Assembly: GCF_002994745.2 (NCBI RefSeq)
Contig: NC_037090.1
Coordinates: 744,001 to 808,000, forward strand
Source: Rosa chinensis
Lineage: Eukaryota; Streptophyta; Magnoliopsida; Rosales; Rosaceae
Direction of reading: 5' to 3'
DNA: 64,000 nucleotides
Below the pieces are notes generated by a model. It was not told the origin of the DNA. It made no database searches and saw only the letters and a program-made list of their open reading frames with translations. The position numbers and the translations under genes are program-made. Numbering within the stretch: position 1 is the first letter of the stretch; the number at the start of each line of letters is the position of its first letter. Positions 22,482 to 33,597 of this stretch are shown here, in pieces.

Positions 22482-24284
22482 TCAAACAAGAGGTGACACT
22501 ACAATGGGGCTCCTGACTTTGTATTTTCCATTTTCTTCGACCCAAACAAGTTCACCAAAAGAAACCTTTCTATTCTTTTTGTCCCCCTCATACTTTATAG
22601 TAACAGTGTAGTTTTGCTTTTCATATATATTTGCAAATTTCAGTATCTCAGGCGACACTGTTACCGTAGAACCCTTTGGAGCTGTTACCACAGCCTTGTA
22701 CTTGGCTGCAGCATCTCCCACATTTGTTGCTGTCCTCTGAAACTTTTGAACCCTTAATTTCTTTGGATGATGTCGACCATACAAAGCGACGAACGATGGG
22801 TAGTTCAGATCACCCGATGGCTTGGAACAATCGTAGTCATGTGATCTAGTGATGGCTGAGATTTGCTTGCGGGTAAAGTTTGTGGAGCACAAGAGATTGA
22901 TATAGTCTTGAGTGGTTGCATCATATATCAAACCAGGTTCAAGTGCTCTGTTAGGATCAATCTGGCCTGCTCCCATAGCTAGAGGTGAAGCAAAGTTGAA
23001 ATTGTCACCATTGTCACGAATTGGATTCTGAGTATTGTCTAATGGGTTGGCTGTGGTGACCAAAGCAGACCTAATGGCAGCTGCACTCCATTCTGGGTGT
23101 GCACCTTTCAGTAGAGCAGCTACTCCTGAAGCATGAGGGCAAGACATGGATGTTCCAGATATCAAATTATAGTCACTTGGTAACATCACATTTTCACCAA
23201 TTTGGGCAGCTGCTACATTCGGAGGCCAAGCAGCCAAGACTAATGACCCCGGTGCCATTATGTCCGGCTTTAAGATACCTGGATAACTTGATGAAGGACC
23301 TCTTGAAGAGTAAAATGCAGCAGCCGGTGCAGGCTTTGTCCCAACAAATGTTTGTTGGAAAGTTATGCTAACGATAGGGTCAGCACTTTTTGCATATTTG
23401 AAAAGAGCTGGTCCATCATCTGGACTTACCACCACCATAGGAGTTCCAACATATCCTAACTCATGAATATTAGGATCGTTCGAAATAAAGACAGCTCCAA
23501 GCACCTCTGCAGCAATGATATGAGATATTTGACCACGGATATCCGAAATGTCATCACATATGAGGATTGCACTGGGGCCAGTATATAATAGTTCTGTGTC
23601 GTTGCAAGCTGATAATGTCTTGTTGTAAACCAGTGGAAGCTTATTTATCAGAGCATTTTCTGGGAACAAGGTAAATCCAGGAACGGTTAAACCATTACCA
23701 AGACTTAATGTTCCACCAAATGATCGGTCAATCGTGCCAGCTGCAACAGTCAGGGCCCAAGGGATGCCATTGTGCAATTTCCCAAGGCCCTTTGTGCCTT
23801 CATTTCCGGCTGAAGATGAAACTACTACGTTCTTCTCCATAGCGGCAAAGGATGCTATTGCTACGGGATCCTCGTACAATGGCGTGTCATCAAAGCCCAG
23901 TGAGATTGAAATAACATCCACACCATCCGCAATAGCTTGGTCCATGCCTGCTAGAACATCAGAGGCATATCTACCTTCATCCCAAAGGACCTTGTACATG
24001 GCAACCCTGGAACGTGGTGCTACACCTCTAGCTGTTCCTTTAGCATAACCGAAATAAGATGCCCCATTCACGAAGTTCCCTGCAGCGGTCGAGGATGTGT
24101 GAGTCCCATGGCCTTCAGAGTCTCTAGCAGAGTTCATGCTAAGTGTGACACCGGGGTTTGCAGCCCTCACACCCTTGTTAAAGTATCTTGCTCCTATTAA
24201 TTTGTTGTTACACAAAGAGGCATTGAACTCTTGTCCAACCTCACATCTTCCCTTCCACTTAGCTGGAATGTTCTTGGTCAGACC
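22482..24284 (-). pseudogene. Subtilase copy 2, C-terminal part (split gene)
   Basis: Encodes the region from just after the catalytic Asp motif to the end of an SBT1-type subtilase. It carries intact His (GHGTHTSSTAAG), Asn (SSAGNEG) and Ser (SGTSMSCPHASG) motifs and the C-terminus SPIVVSPLV. The first ATG in this piece is at 24215, but the homologous frame runs open up to 24284, where a retrotransposon LTR begins. The matching N-terminal part is at 27399-27898. The piece has no other stop or frameshift, so the insertion appears to be the only lesion. Parts are almost identical to the intact gene at 3022-5352, others clearly diverged. Confidence 0.92.
24280..24284. repeat. Target-site duplication AGACC (left)
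   Basis: AGACC directly precedes the left LTR; the same five bases follow the right LTR at 27399-27403. Removing one copy and the element restores the subtilase frame seen in the paralogue. Confidence 0.95.
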
Positions 24285-25024
24285 TGTTGGGAAATTAATC
24301 CCCCGTCACGCAAGTACTACTAGTAGAGATGGAAATAAGAAATAAGCAAGCCAATAAGACAGCAAGATTTAACGAGGTTCGGCCAATATCCTTGCCTACG
24401 TCCTCGGAGAGTTTCACCTTCACTAATGAGAGATTTACACAAGTACAAGATTACACCGCTCAAATTTATACACAATTCGAGCACTCAAGTTTATACCCAA
24501 CCCGAGCCCTTGTATCCAATCGGATACCCCTTGTACACCCTCTCTCAACCTAGAAGATTACTCTACCCCAAGAGCTATTCACACAACTCACTTTATCTTC
24601 TATACACGAAGACCCGAGTTGCTCACAAAGAAAGTTTCTGCTCTCTCCTTACTCTCTTTGTGCTTCTGCCCTCTCTCCCTCCATGTTGCCGATATGGGGA
24701 ATATATATCCCCCTCTCTCACATTCTCTCTCCAGCTCTTTCTCCAAAGCCGGCATGCTTTCTCCTTTTCTTCTTTTCCCTTGCATGCTTTCACTTTCCTT
24801 GTTTGCTGCCTTGTTTTCTTGCATGTTTTCATCTTTCTTGTCTCCTCCAATAAAGGAAGTGTGAAAGGAACCATTAGAAAAACACTCTTGTTTTTCTTCA
24901 ATGCCAGCAACATGCCTACGGGCTAAAAAAGAAAGAATCCAACTCTAGCTTTATTCTTTCTTTATTTCCTACAAGACAAACATCATTAATAATGATGTCT
25001 CTAGCATGAGGAGGGAACCCAACA
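24285..25024 (-). mobile_element. 3' LTR of the gag-only copia element (740 bp)
   Basis: Starts TGTTGGGAAATTAATCCCC and ends GAACCCAACA. It appears identical to 26659-27398: same length, same open frames, no difference found by eye. It contains a palindromic TATA-like GGGGAATATATATCCCC at 24696-24712 that could drive minus-strand transcription. Confidence 0.95.
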
Positions 25025-25045
25025 ATCTCCCCCTCCCGACTTAGG
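25025..25045 (-). other. Polypurine tract
   Basis: The minus-strand sequence next to the 3' LTR is GGGAGGGGGAG, a typical plus-strand priming site. Confidence 0.8.
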
Positions 25046-25233
25046 TGGAGAGCTCCGCATCACTACTTCAATTCTTGAAGTCATCTCAATCCGAGACACA
25101 ACTTGTTATACCCACAAGCATTCTATTGGCCTTCTAGTTGCGCAGTTACATATAATCAGAGTCAATTGCATTTGGTCCTAGCTCCCCCTGATTCAGTCGG
25201 CCAATACCATGTGTAACTGCCCCGAGGCAACGA

Positions 25234-26616
25234 TTACCTGTTGACTCTGAAGAGGGACCTCGACTTGACCCCTTCCCTAGCAGGATTTACCCTCTCACCA
25301 TCGTCTAAAACTTGGAAACTTGTCACTGGAGTCTCTGCTATGCTCGCAAACGAGACCCGCTTCAGGTACCTGCATCCTCGTGCACACCGTTTCCCTTCAA
25401 CCTTCGAGGTCTGAGTTTTTCCTATCAGACGGAACATACTTCCACACTTTTCTCCCTTCATTAGGACCATGCAGCCACGTGATATTTTCATAGCTCCCCC
25501 TGCTGATGAAACCCTGCAGCCCTTGGAGTCTAGCTGGCTCAAGGATACTAAATTTCTTCGGAACCTTGGGACGTATACAACATCACCCAAAGTACGAACC
25601 GCTCCATCAAACATCTTGATCTTCACTGTTCCAACACCCATGACGCAACGCCTTGTGCCATCACCCCAAGTCACAAATCCTTTGACTTCTTGGAACGTAT
25701 CAAAATATTCTCTCCTGGAGCAAAGATGATGAGAAGAACCAGTATCCAATATCCAATCACGTTGAGAACAAGTGTAATTACCTTTGGAGACTGTGAGAAA
25801 TTCTCCAAAATCATTTGAAGCTTGTGCTATACCAGTCATGGAGCAATCTGAGCCCTTATCATCCTTCTCTTTCCACAAGGGACAATCCGGCCTTATGTGT
25901 CCCCACTCCTTGCACTTGTAGCACTGCTTGCCCTTTCCCCTGCCTCTGGATTTAGACCTGCTATGTCCACTAGATCCCCTGGCAGTTGACCTTCCCCATC
26001 GATTCTGATCTTGAGCAACAAAGACGGAAATTTGGGAATCATCGGCTTTCCTCCGCTTCTCGTGATTTAAGAGAGTCGATTCCACCTCCTCCATCTTTAA
26101 TGTATCCTTACCATACAAGATTGTAGTGATAATATTCTCATACGAATCGGGAAGCGAGGTAAGAAGTAGAAGGGCTTGATCTTCTTCCTCAATCTTTACA
26201 TCAACTTTTGCTAGTTGATCTACCAATCCTCTGAACACGTTCATGTGCTCCATGAGACTCGCACCTTCTCCCATCTTGAGCTTGTAGAGATCCCGCTTTA
26301 GATTCAACTTCGTCTGCAAGCCTTTCCCAAGATGAAGCTTCTCCATTTTTTCCCAAAGCTGAGTTGCCGAATCAACATTATTAACATTATTGATAATATT
26401 GTCAGCAATATAAAGCCTAATAGTGCTGACACACCGGGACTCCAACTCTTCCCAATCTTCATCTGACATCTTCACCGGCTTCGCATCCTTTCCCTTCAAA
26501 GGTTTTGCAAGACCTTGTTGAACTAGGATGTCCTTCACCCTCCTTTGCCATAGAGTGAAATTTCCCTTTCCATCAAACTGCTCCACCTTGAAATGTGAGA
26601 CGCTAGAACTTGCCAT
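25234..26616 (-). CDS. Copia gag-protease polyprotein, intact but without pol
   Basis: Intact frame of 460 aa from the ATG at 26616 (MASSSVSHFKVEQFDG); an upstream GTG at 26658 lies in the primer-binding site and is unlikely to be used. Counting from that GTG: UBN2-type capsid region (about 20-210), basic linker with SRGRGKGKQ, CCHC zinc knuckle CYKCKEWGHIRPDC (246-259), and aspartic protease motif WILDTGSSHHLC (Asp305). After a GAG-pre-integrase-like stretch (VVYVPRFRRNLVSLSQLD) the frame stops. Integrase, reverse transcriptase and RNase H are absent and the 3' LTR follows within 210 bases. It probably forms particles that depend on another element's polymerase. Confidence 0.9.
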   Translation of the reverse strand: MASSSVSHFKVEQFDGKGNFTLWQRRVKDILVQQGLAKPLKGKDAKPVKMSDEDWEELESRCVSTIRLYIADNIINNVNNVDSATQLWEKMEKLHLGKGLQTKLNLKRDLYKLKMGEGASLMEHMNVFRGLVDQLAKVDVKIEEEDQALLLLTSLPDSYENIITTILYGKDTLKMEEVESTLLNHEKRRKADDSQISVFVAQDQNRWGRSTARGSSGHSRSKSRGRGKGKQCYKCKEWGHIRPDCPLWKEKDDKGSDCSMTGIAQASNDFGEFLTVSKGNYTCSQRDWILDTGSSHHLCSRREYFDTFQEVKGFVTWGDGTRRCVMGVGTVKIKMFDGAVRTLGDVVYVPRFRRNLVSLSQLDSKGCRVSSAGGAMKISRGCMVLMKGEKCGSMFRLIGKTQTSKVEGKRCARGCRYLKRVSFASIAETPVTSFQVLDDGERVNPAREGVKSRSLFRVNR

Positions 26617-26645
26617 GACAAACAATCCACGACCGATAAGCCGAA

Positions 26646-26658
26646 GCTCTGATACCAC
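26646..26658 (-). other. Primer-binding site
   Basis: GTGGTATCAGAGC on the minus strand starts directly after the 5' LTR; TGGTATCAGAGC is complementary to the 3' end of initiator tRNA-Met. Confidence 0.92.
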
Positions 26659-27398
26659 TGTTGGGAAATTAATCCCCCGTCACGCAAGTACTACTAGTAG
26701 AGATGGAAATAAGAAATAAGCAAGCCAATAAGACAGCAAGATTTAACGAGGTTCGGCCAATATCCTTGCCTACGTCCTCGGAGAGTTTCACCTTCACTAA
26801 TGAGAGATTTACACAAGTACAAGATTACACCGCTCAAATTTATACACAATTCGAGCACTCAAGTTTATACCCAACCCGAGCCCTTGTATCCAATCGGATA
26901 CCCCTTGTACACCCTCTCTCAACCTAGAAGATTACTCTACCCCAAGAGCTATTCACACAACTCACTTTATCTTCTATACACGAAGACCCGAGTTGCTCAC
27001 AAAGAAAGTTTCTGCTCTCTCCTTACTCTCTTTGTGCTTCTGCCCTCTCTCCCTCCATGTTGCCGATATGGGGAATATATATCCCCCTCTCTCACATTCT
27101 CTCTCCAGCTCTTTCTCCAAAGCCGGCATGCTTTCTCCTTTTCTTCTTTTCCCTTGCATGCTTTCACTTTCCTTGTTTGCTGCCTTGTTTTCTTGCATGT
27201 TTTCATCTTTCTTGTCTCCTCCAATAAAGGAAGTGTGAAAGGAACCATTAGAAAAACACTCTTGTTTTTCTTCAATGCCAGCAACATGCCTACGGGCTAA
27301 AAAAGAAAGAATCCAACTCTAGCTTTATTCTTTCTTTATTTCCTACAAGACAAACATCATTAATAATGATGTCTCTAGCATGAGGAGGGAACCCAACA
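26659..27398 (-). mobile_element. 5' LTR of the gag-only copia element (740 bp)
   Basis: Second of two apparently identical LTRs; the whole element spans 24285-27398 (3114 bp) with TSD AGACC. Because the element is on the minus strand, this LTR is the promoter copy, with the TATA-like palindrome at 27070-27086. Apparent LTR identity and the intact gag frame indicate a very recent insertion. Confidence 0.95.
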
Positions 27399-27898
27399 AG
27401 ACCATCATCTCTGAAGCTATCGCTCTCTGGCCAGATCCCACTATCAATGACACCAACAATGATGTCTTCACCATAATTCGAAGCAGGTAACAAACCAGTG
27501 GAAGGGTTGAGGGAGAGGAATGTAGTGGTATGGGTGGTGTCAACTGTGACAGTTTTATCCTTGTAAGCAGAAACAAAAGCTGGAGACTTTTCTAAATTCA
27601 ACAATTCATCTGCGGACAGAACTGCAGAGAAACCATGAAAGGCATTATCGTAGGTGTATAAAAGGGATGGCATGGACCTGTTACGATCCAAAGAGGTGTG
27701 AAGATCAGTTTTGAAGGAATCAACAATGGATGAGTACCAATGTTGATGGCTAGTGAAGGACTTGGGCATGAGAGACTTGTCCATGTGGACAATATGAGTA
27801 GACCTCTCTGCCAAAGCCATGTTGACATGTACAGTTAACAGAAAACATGAAAGAACAGAGAAAATGCAAGGAAGAGGAATCCCATTGTTATTCCTCAT
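27399..27898 (-). pseudogene. Subtilase copy 2, N-terminal part (split gene)
   Basis: From the ATG at 27898 (MRNNNGIPLPCIFSVLSCF) it encodes a signal peptide, the inhibitor prodomain and the start of the catalytic domain, including VIDSGIWPES with the catalytic Asp. About 166 codons in, the frame enters the retrotransposon and ends after about 36 foreign residues. A truncated secreted prodomain-like protein of about 200 aa could still be made. A TATA-like TTATATAAACG lies at about 27955. Confidence 0.92.
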
Positions 27899-27959
27899 TG
27901 CTTCTTTAGCAACTAGAGCTTTACTTGAGTTTCATGATAGGCTTCTATCTGCTGTTATA

Positions 27960-28707
27960 TAAACGTTTGAATGTTAGTGTGAGTGACCTTATTAGGGAAA
28001 TAACGATGAAAAACAGTACATTGAAAATTTCTAACATACAAGAAGCCAAGAACAGAGGCCGGCGTCTGTGTAAACATTGGTATCATCAACTTATGGCCAA
28101 AACAAGAAAGTAGCTAGGTCCCATCAAGGAATAATTAGCAACTAGGTCATTGTTAATTGATGAAGGGCAATGCTTACCATACAGAAGACCAAGTACTTAA
28201 TTAAAAATGCTACTTGCAAAAACGACGTGCTGTCAAATGAGTGTCAAAACAAGAGGCATCAGTTCTTTATGCAACTGTTTTTATTTCTTTAATCGTCATT
28301 CTATTACATGCATTGATTCTACAGAATGAACCACTGAAACAAATTCTCACTCTTTCTCTTTCGCTGGTAAAAAGGAATTTGGTACAAGGATTATGGATAT
28401 TCCAGCAATTCATAAAGTAAGTTATAAGTTTGCTGCCATAAGGCACTGAAGTATTAAAGAGTCAACAAAAAAAAACAAACACTAACCACCTTGGCCGGTT
28501 TTTCCATTCAGCCATGGCCATTGGCCAAGTTTTGTAGTACTTCAAACATAATCGAAGTGGTATCAAAGAGACAACAACAAAAAACAAAACAATTAAACAC
28601 TAACCACCTTGGCCGGTTTTTCCATTCAGCCATGGCCATTGGCCAAGTTTTGTAGTACTTCAAACATAATCAAAGTGGTAATCCCCATTGATGAACTGAT
28701 TTGAAAG

Positions 28708-28743
<36 letters not shown>

Positions 28744-28871
28744 TAATCTATGCTTTGCAAAAGCTCAAGCTTAAGAAGAATGGATTAATAAGCTGGAAAA
28801 ATTAACTAATAGATATATGTTTCCTCAATTGGCCTGAGGCTTGAGAATCTACCGGCTTGAGCCTTGAGAAA
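27960..28871. other. Intergenic, with local tandem duplication and microsatellite
   Basis: No gene was seen. It holds a duplicated ~82-base block (period 118) at 28481 and 28599, containing CCACCTTGGCCGGTTTTTCC, and a TA dinucleotide run at about 28709-28741. A short repeat around GGCTTGAGAATCTACC (28830-28960) overlaps the last exon of the next gene. Confidence 0.6.
28709..28741. repeat. (TA)n microsatellite
   Basis: An uninterrupted TA run. Confidence 0.95.
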
Positions 28872-31358
28872 CTACCAGCTTGAGCCTTCAATTCCATTTG
28901 TTTCCACTATTGGCTCAAGGCTTGAGAATCTACCAGTTTGAGCCTTCAATTCCATTTGTACTTGATCAAGAGAACTGGCAATAAATTCATCTCCAGGAAA
29001 CTCCTTGCTCAATGCAGAATAGTCCTTTAAAGAATCCTCCCATCTTCTAAGCTGGTCCAGTAAAAATTGGCTAGTTAGTTATTTTGACCAAGAAATAAGA
29101 AACCTAAAGAAAATGGGAAATGTGTACTTTATGAGGGCCATACTTTAGCATAAGAGTGAGCGCGCCATAGAAGAGCTTTGTGGAAATTAGGCCGTTCTCT
29201 TAGAGCTGCATTGCAATCGTCAATGGCCATTTCCCACTGTCCAAGCTTAGACCTGCAAGCGGCTCGATCACAAAGTAAGACATTGTTTGTAGGAACATAC
29301 TGCAGACCATGGCCAAACATTGTGCATGCCTCCAAGTATTTTTGATCCTTGTAGAAAGAATTTCCACATTTCCTGGCATCTGCGGCACCCCTAGCTTTCT
29401 TCAGCCAATTTAAAGACTTCCGGGTTGAATCCATGTCCACAGCTCTTTCTGCAGACTTAAATCCTTTCTCAAACCTGAAACACAATCAAAAATTTAGTGC
29501 CATTGTAATTTCTAGGGATGAAAAGCATAATCAAGTAAAATATCCTACGTACAGAAAGCAATCAGACAACATATGATATATCCGTTTTTGGTGCTTTTGA
29601 GTGATTAAGAATTCATGTATTAGCATTACATATTAAAAATAGCTCGCATAGCGTTTTCTGTATTTCTAGCTTTTCTTAATATATTTAGGGCTAATTACAT
29701 TTTACTACCCTCTATCTTAAGATTGCTTTCATTTCACAACTTTCTAGTTTTTCAACACATTGCAAACAAACTACTGTTTCAAAATTGAACAATTTTGTAC
29801 TTCAGTCTTTTTGGCTATTAATTAAGGAAGCTTGGGTTTCAAAGTGTAATGTAATATTGGTAGTTCACTTTCAGGCAATCAAAGTGACTGAGGTGTGATA
29901 AGAATGCAATGTGTGTAAATGAAAAGGAAAAGAGGCCAGAACAGGGGTGGGATATAGTGTACTTCGGCCATATATTATGTGACAATCCACAATTCAGAAT
30001 CTTATATTAGGACAATGAACCTTAATCTAATTAAGTAAAGCGCCGTTGCATACCTTCCAAGATACAGATTGAGTTTAGTTTCAATTATCAGCAAGCATGC
30101 TGTCCCCTTGCAAGGTTTTGTGACTCTACTTTCTTCTGAATGACTTGCAGCATTTACTAATTCAAAAGCTTCATCTACCCTTCGAAGCTTAAATAGAGCC
30201 TCAGCTTTTAAAGCAACCAACTGCCTCAAGAAAGCATAGAATATAATCATATAATTAAATGTAAACAAAGTTACTTGCTTCAAGCCATAAAACTTAGTCA
30301 AGTAATTTCAAATCACCTGGTTTGATGCATCTACTCCAGCTTCAATACATAAAGTGCTTTCTCTCAAAACCCCATCCCAATCTTTAACCTTCTTGGCCTT
30401 GTTAGTATTTACGTAGTGAGCTTCAATACGTGATAGACGCTGCCTAATTTCTGAGCCAATATTCTTCCCAGATAACTCGAAATGCCAACTTGCATTATCA
30501 ACTTGACCAAACCTGCATAAAAGGTCAAATCTCATAACAAATTTATGATAAGAAGAAAGGAAACTAATTTCAATAATACAATCACAAAGAATACCTAGTA
30601 TAAAGAGTTCCAAGCCTATAATGGGCTCGAGAACACGATGGTTCACATTTGATTGCCTTTAGGCACTCTTCCACAGCTTCAGTTAATCTACCAAGGCTGA
30701 TAAATGCTGCAGCCTTATTGGAATGGAAAGCAGCATTTTGAGGGCACAAGGCAATGGCCTTATCATATAAGGATATTGCCTCCTTAAAGTACCCATTTCT
30801 ATATTTCATGTTGCCCAAATTGTTGATCTCTTCCACACTTTCAGGGTCTTGGGGTTTTGTTACGCTATTTAACCCCTTTATGATATTTCCATGGCCGTAA
30901 TACTGACATCTGGTAGAACTTAAACACTGCTTCGCAGCTTGATTTGCATCAGATGCCCTTCTCGGGACTAAATTATTTTGAGGGTTTTCATAACAGTTAC
31001 CTTGTGAAAAACTTCTTTGGTGATGAAACTTCTTCTCGGTGACCAAATCTCTGTCAGCTTGACTTGCCCACTTTACAGCTTGACTTGCATCAGATGACCT
31101 CCCCGAGGTCAAAATATTTCGAGGGGGTTTATGTATGTTACCTACTGAAGAACTTCTTCGATGACAAAACTCCTTCTCAGTGACCAAATTTCTGTCACTT
31201 GGGGATTTAGAACACAACATATTAGTATTTGAATGAGAAGGAGAAGACTCAAAACTATCAGAAACATATTTCCGAGGATTGGGGCTCAAATGCTCATGAC
31301 CTACACTGGTCTTTTTCTTTCCAAAAGGGACATAAAGGCCACAGGTGCCTAAACCCAT
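28872..31358 (-). CDS. TPR protein of the TTL family, lacking the thioredoxin domain
   Basis: Five exons with canonical GT-AG borders join in frame: 31358-30595, 30512-30317, 30220-30054, 29474-29144 and 29051-28872, giving 545 aa. The N-terminus is low-complexity and Ser-rich. TPR repeats follow, starting at ESVEEINNLGNMKYRNGYFK with AISLYDKAIALCPQNAAFHSNKAA, and a second set in exon 4 (KCGNSFYKDQKYLEACTMF, YVPTNNVLLCDRAACRSKLGQW). This layout matches TPR repeat-containing thioredoxin TTL proteins, which act in osmotic-stress and brassinosteroid signalling. Those are about 690 aa and end in a thioredoxin-like domain. Here the frame stops about 40 residues after DYSALSKEFPGDEF, inside a small repeat, and no thioredoxin sequence lies downstream. 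It could be a truncated paralogue or a functional short form. Confidence 0.85.
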
Positions 31359-32136
31359 TATCTAGTTACGAATACTGGATCACAAGAACTCGCTAGTTTG
31401 ATTTCGAAACTAATCAAATTAAAGAAAAAGTAGGATTATATTTGAGGTATATAGCTTGAGATGTATATATACATATATATATAGCAAGGCATTGGAGATG
31501 GACGAAGAGTCGAAGAAATTACAGAACAAGTGACTCACCTCCAAGGAAACAGGCATAGACTGAATTTTTTTTTAACATGAGCGAGTGAAAATTGGAAATT
31601 TGAAATCTGAATGATGCAGCAATTAGAACCTGATCCATTCGATACTCCTATCTATAGATTCCTTACCAAGAAAACCCAAACACTGTTATAATTAAGAAAT
31701 TAATGCATAATGAATTCATTCGCCATCAAATCTTTTCCAAGATTATTTTTCTCCTTTTGCGTTCACGCGGCGGAATGAATCTTGATTTGCTCTTAAAACA
31801 TTTATTTTAATTACAACATATACATAGAAAGTACTGCCACTAAGACAATCAAAATCCTAAATTCATGTATATATAATTTATATTACCCACTTTTCTTGAT
31901 ATACTATACTATACAGGGGAAATTAAAAAAGAAAAACGTTATAGAGGGAGATCAAGAAACAGATATTTCCCCTTACTGATTCTGAACCAAAGTAAATATG
32001 CATTTCCAAAGAACAATCAAACATGCATGAACTTCAGATAGATTAGATGGAGCTGGTTTTTGTTCCATCAAACAAGGATAAAGAAGAGAAGGATTACAAT
32101 CTGAACAAATTATAACAGGTTGCAGAAACTAATTAA
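31359..32136. other. Intergenic / upstream region of the TTL-like gene
   Basis: AT-rich, with TA-rich TATATATACATATATATATAG at about 31463-31483 as a possible TATA region for the TTL-like gene. No coding region was recognised. Confidence 0.5.
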
Positions 32137-32532
32137 TTAGTTACTAGCTAAGTCACTAAATTTTTCCAAATCAAGAACATATATGGCACCACCTATCTGA
32201 GTCGTAAATGCGTCGATGACATTGCCATCCTCCATTTCAAAATGTTCCGGAATATGACTCTCCTGTACTCTTTTTCCCTCAAAGGAAAACCTTACCGTTT
32301 CGAAGTCGAGATATGTGCGTCTGCATTAATCTCGCAACACATGTCTGAGCGGCATACTAGGACTGGTCATGTAGGATATGTCAGGATGTTCTTGACTCTG
32401 AACTCGAAGAAGAATCGTAGGATCTTCTTCTTTCGGAAGAGAAACCCTAACTAGGGTTTCCTGTGTCAGTGTGGGTATGTGATAGAATTCATCGTCCGTT
32501 ATCGGTTCTTCTTTTGGGTTAGTAGTACTCAT
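32137..32532 (-). pseudogene. SUMO-like protein frame with one premature stop
   Basis: From the ATG at 32532 the frame encodes an acidic N-terminus (MSTTNPKEEPITDDEF). A ubiquitin-fold region follows, ending RFSFEGKRVQESHIPEHFEMEDGNVIDAFTTQIGG, with a 15-residue tail and a stop at 32137-32139. The second half aligns with the SUMO C-terminus (pattern F.F.G.R......P...EMEDGD.IDA...Q.GG), including the di-glycine that SUMO proteases expose. An in-frame TAA at 32326-32328 (codon 69) falls where SUMO proteins have Tyr in the AYC-like position; everything before and after is in the same frame. Either a nonsense allele or pseudogene of a divergent SUMO, or an expressed N-terminal fragment. No intron is evident, whereas plant SUMO genes normally have introns, so it may be a retrocopy (inference). 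Confidence 0.75.
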
Positions 32533-33597
32533 TGTACGTTCTTACTTCCTAGTCCTCCTGCTACTCTCTGACGTTGAGTTGTGGAATGTGGATTTATAGA
32601 CTAGACTTTAGCATATCTTCTAGAATGGTAGAAGGAGTAAACGTACATTTGGGAAATGTATTTTCAGCGTCGTCTCTTCCAGTCTTCCAATGCATTTTTT
32701 GAGGCAAGTGAAATTTTAAATTTCATTGAATATATTAACTAGGATATAGTTGTAGACCTACCTCCAACAGTGTTATTTAAATTTAGGTAAAACTGTTTAT
32801 TTATTTTTATTGACTGATTAGTGAAAAAAAAAATTAACCTTTAAGGCGTTATTAAATGTATTAGGGCATTTTACTAGTGTAGAGTAGCATGGTTCCACCA
32901 AATTTCAACAGCCACATTGGCTCCTAAATTTCATTAAGAATATCTACACTAACAATCGTGAATTAATTTCTCTTTAGAAAATTAGATAACAACTCCCAAT
33001 GGCCAAATCTCAGAAAATGTGCTTTCATTTTCATTTTCCTACGAAGCACAAAACATTTCTTTTCCTTTAGATTATGACAATGTATGGTCCTATATGAAGA
33101 AATATTTCTTCCGCTTTGCACGCTTGATACGAAAAGTTTTGCCTAAATTTTTGAATTGTGTTTGCTAGTGTTAAAAAGAAAATTGGGAGTCGGGAATAGA
33201 GTTCCGGCAGTTGCGGCATATTCTGCGAGTCTTGTGCGAGTCTCAGAATCCTAATTTTACAATCAAAATAGTTTTTTGCTTGAGCTTAAAATTTGACCCA
33301 ATTTGTGTCAAAATGCCTTGCCATACACGCGTTTTTTCATCAAAAATCCAGCTTCTTTGAGTTTGTTGGGATTTTTTGTCCAGGCTCGAGGGAGTATCGT
33401 CGTAATCTCACATTCTCATGGAGACCGGTCCCAGATCCCATACATATTGGAGTACCAAATTTTTTTTTTTTGTAGGTAGCCTTAATGTCGAGTTATTAGA
33501 TGTGGAGTAATATGGAGGGTTTTGGTTATGTTACTCTAATGTCCAGATATCGCTGATCTTAAATGTATAAAGAGTGATTCCTGATGCTCCTGTTCTT
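32533..33597. other. Intergenic
   Basis: AT-rich with no supported gene; a poly-T run is at about 33462-33472. The short frame at 33293-33475 is not convincing. Confidence 0.5.

Noticed and set aside
24426..24926. 166-aa frame within the LTR, repeated at 26800-27300
   Set aside because: Present only because both LTR copies are the same; low-complexity hydrophobic and Ser-rich, no family similarity.
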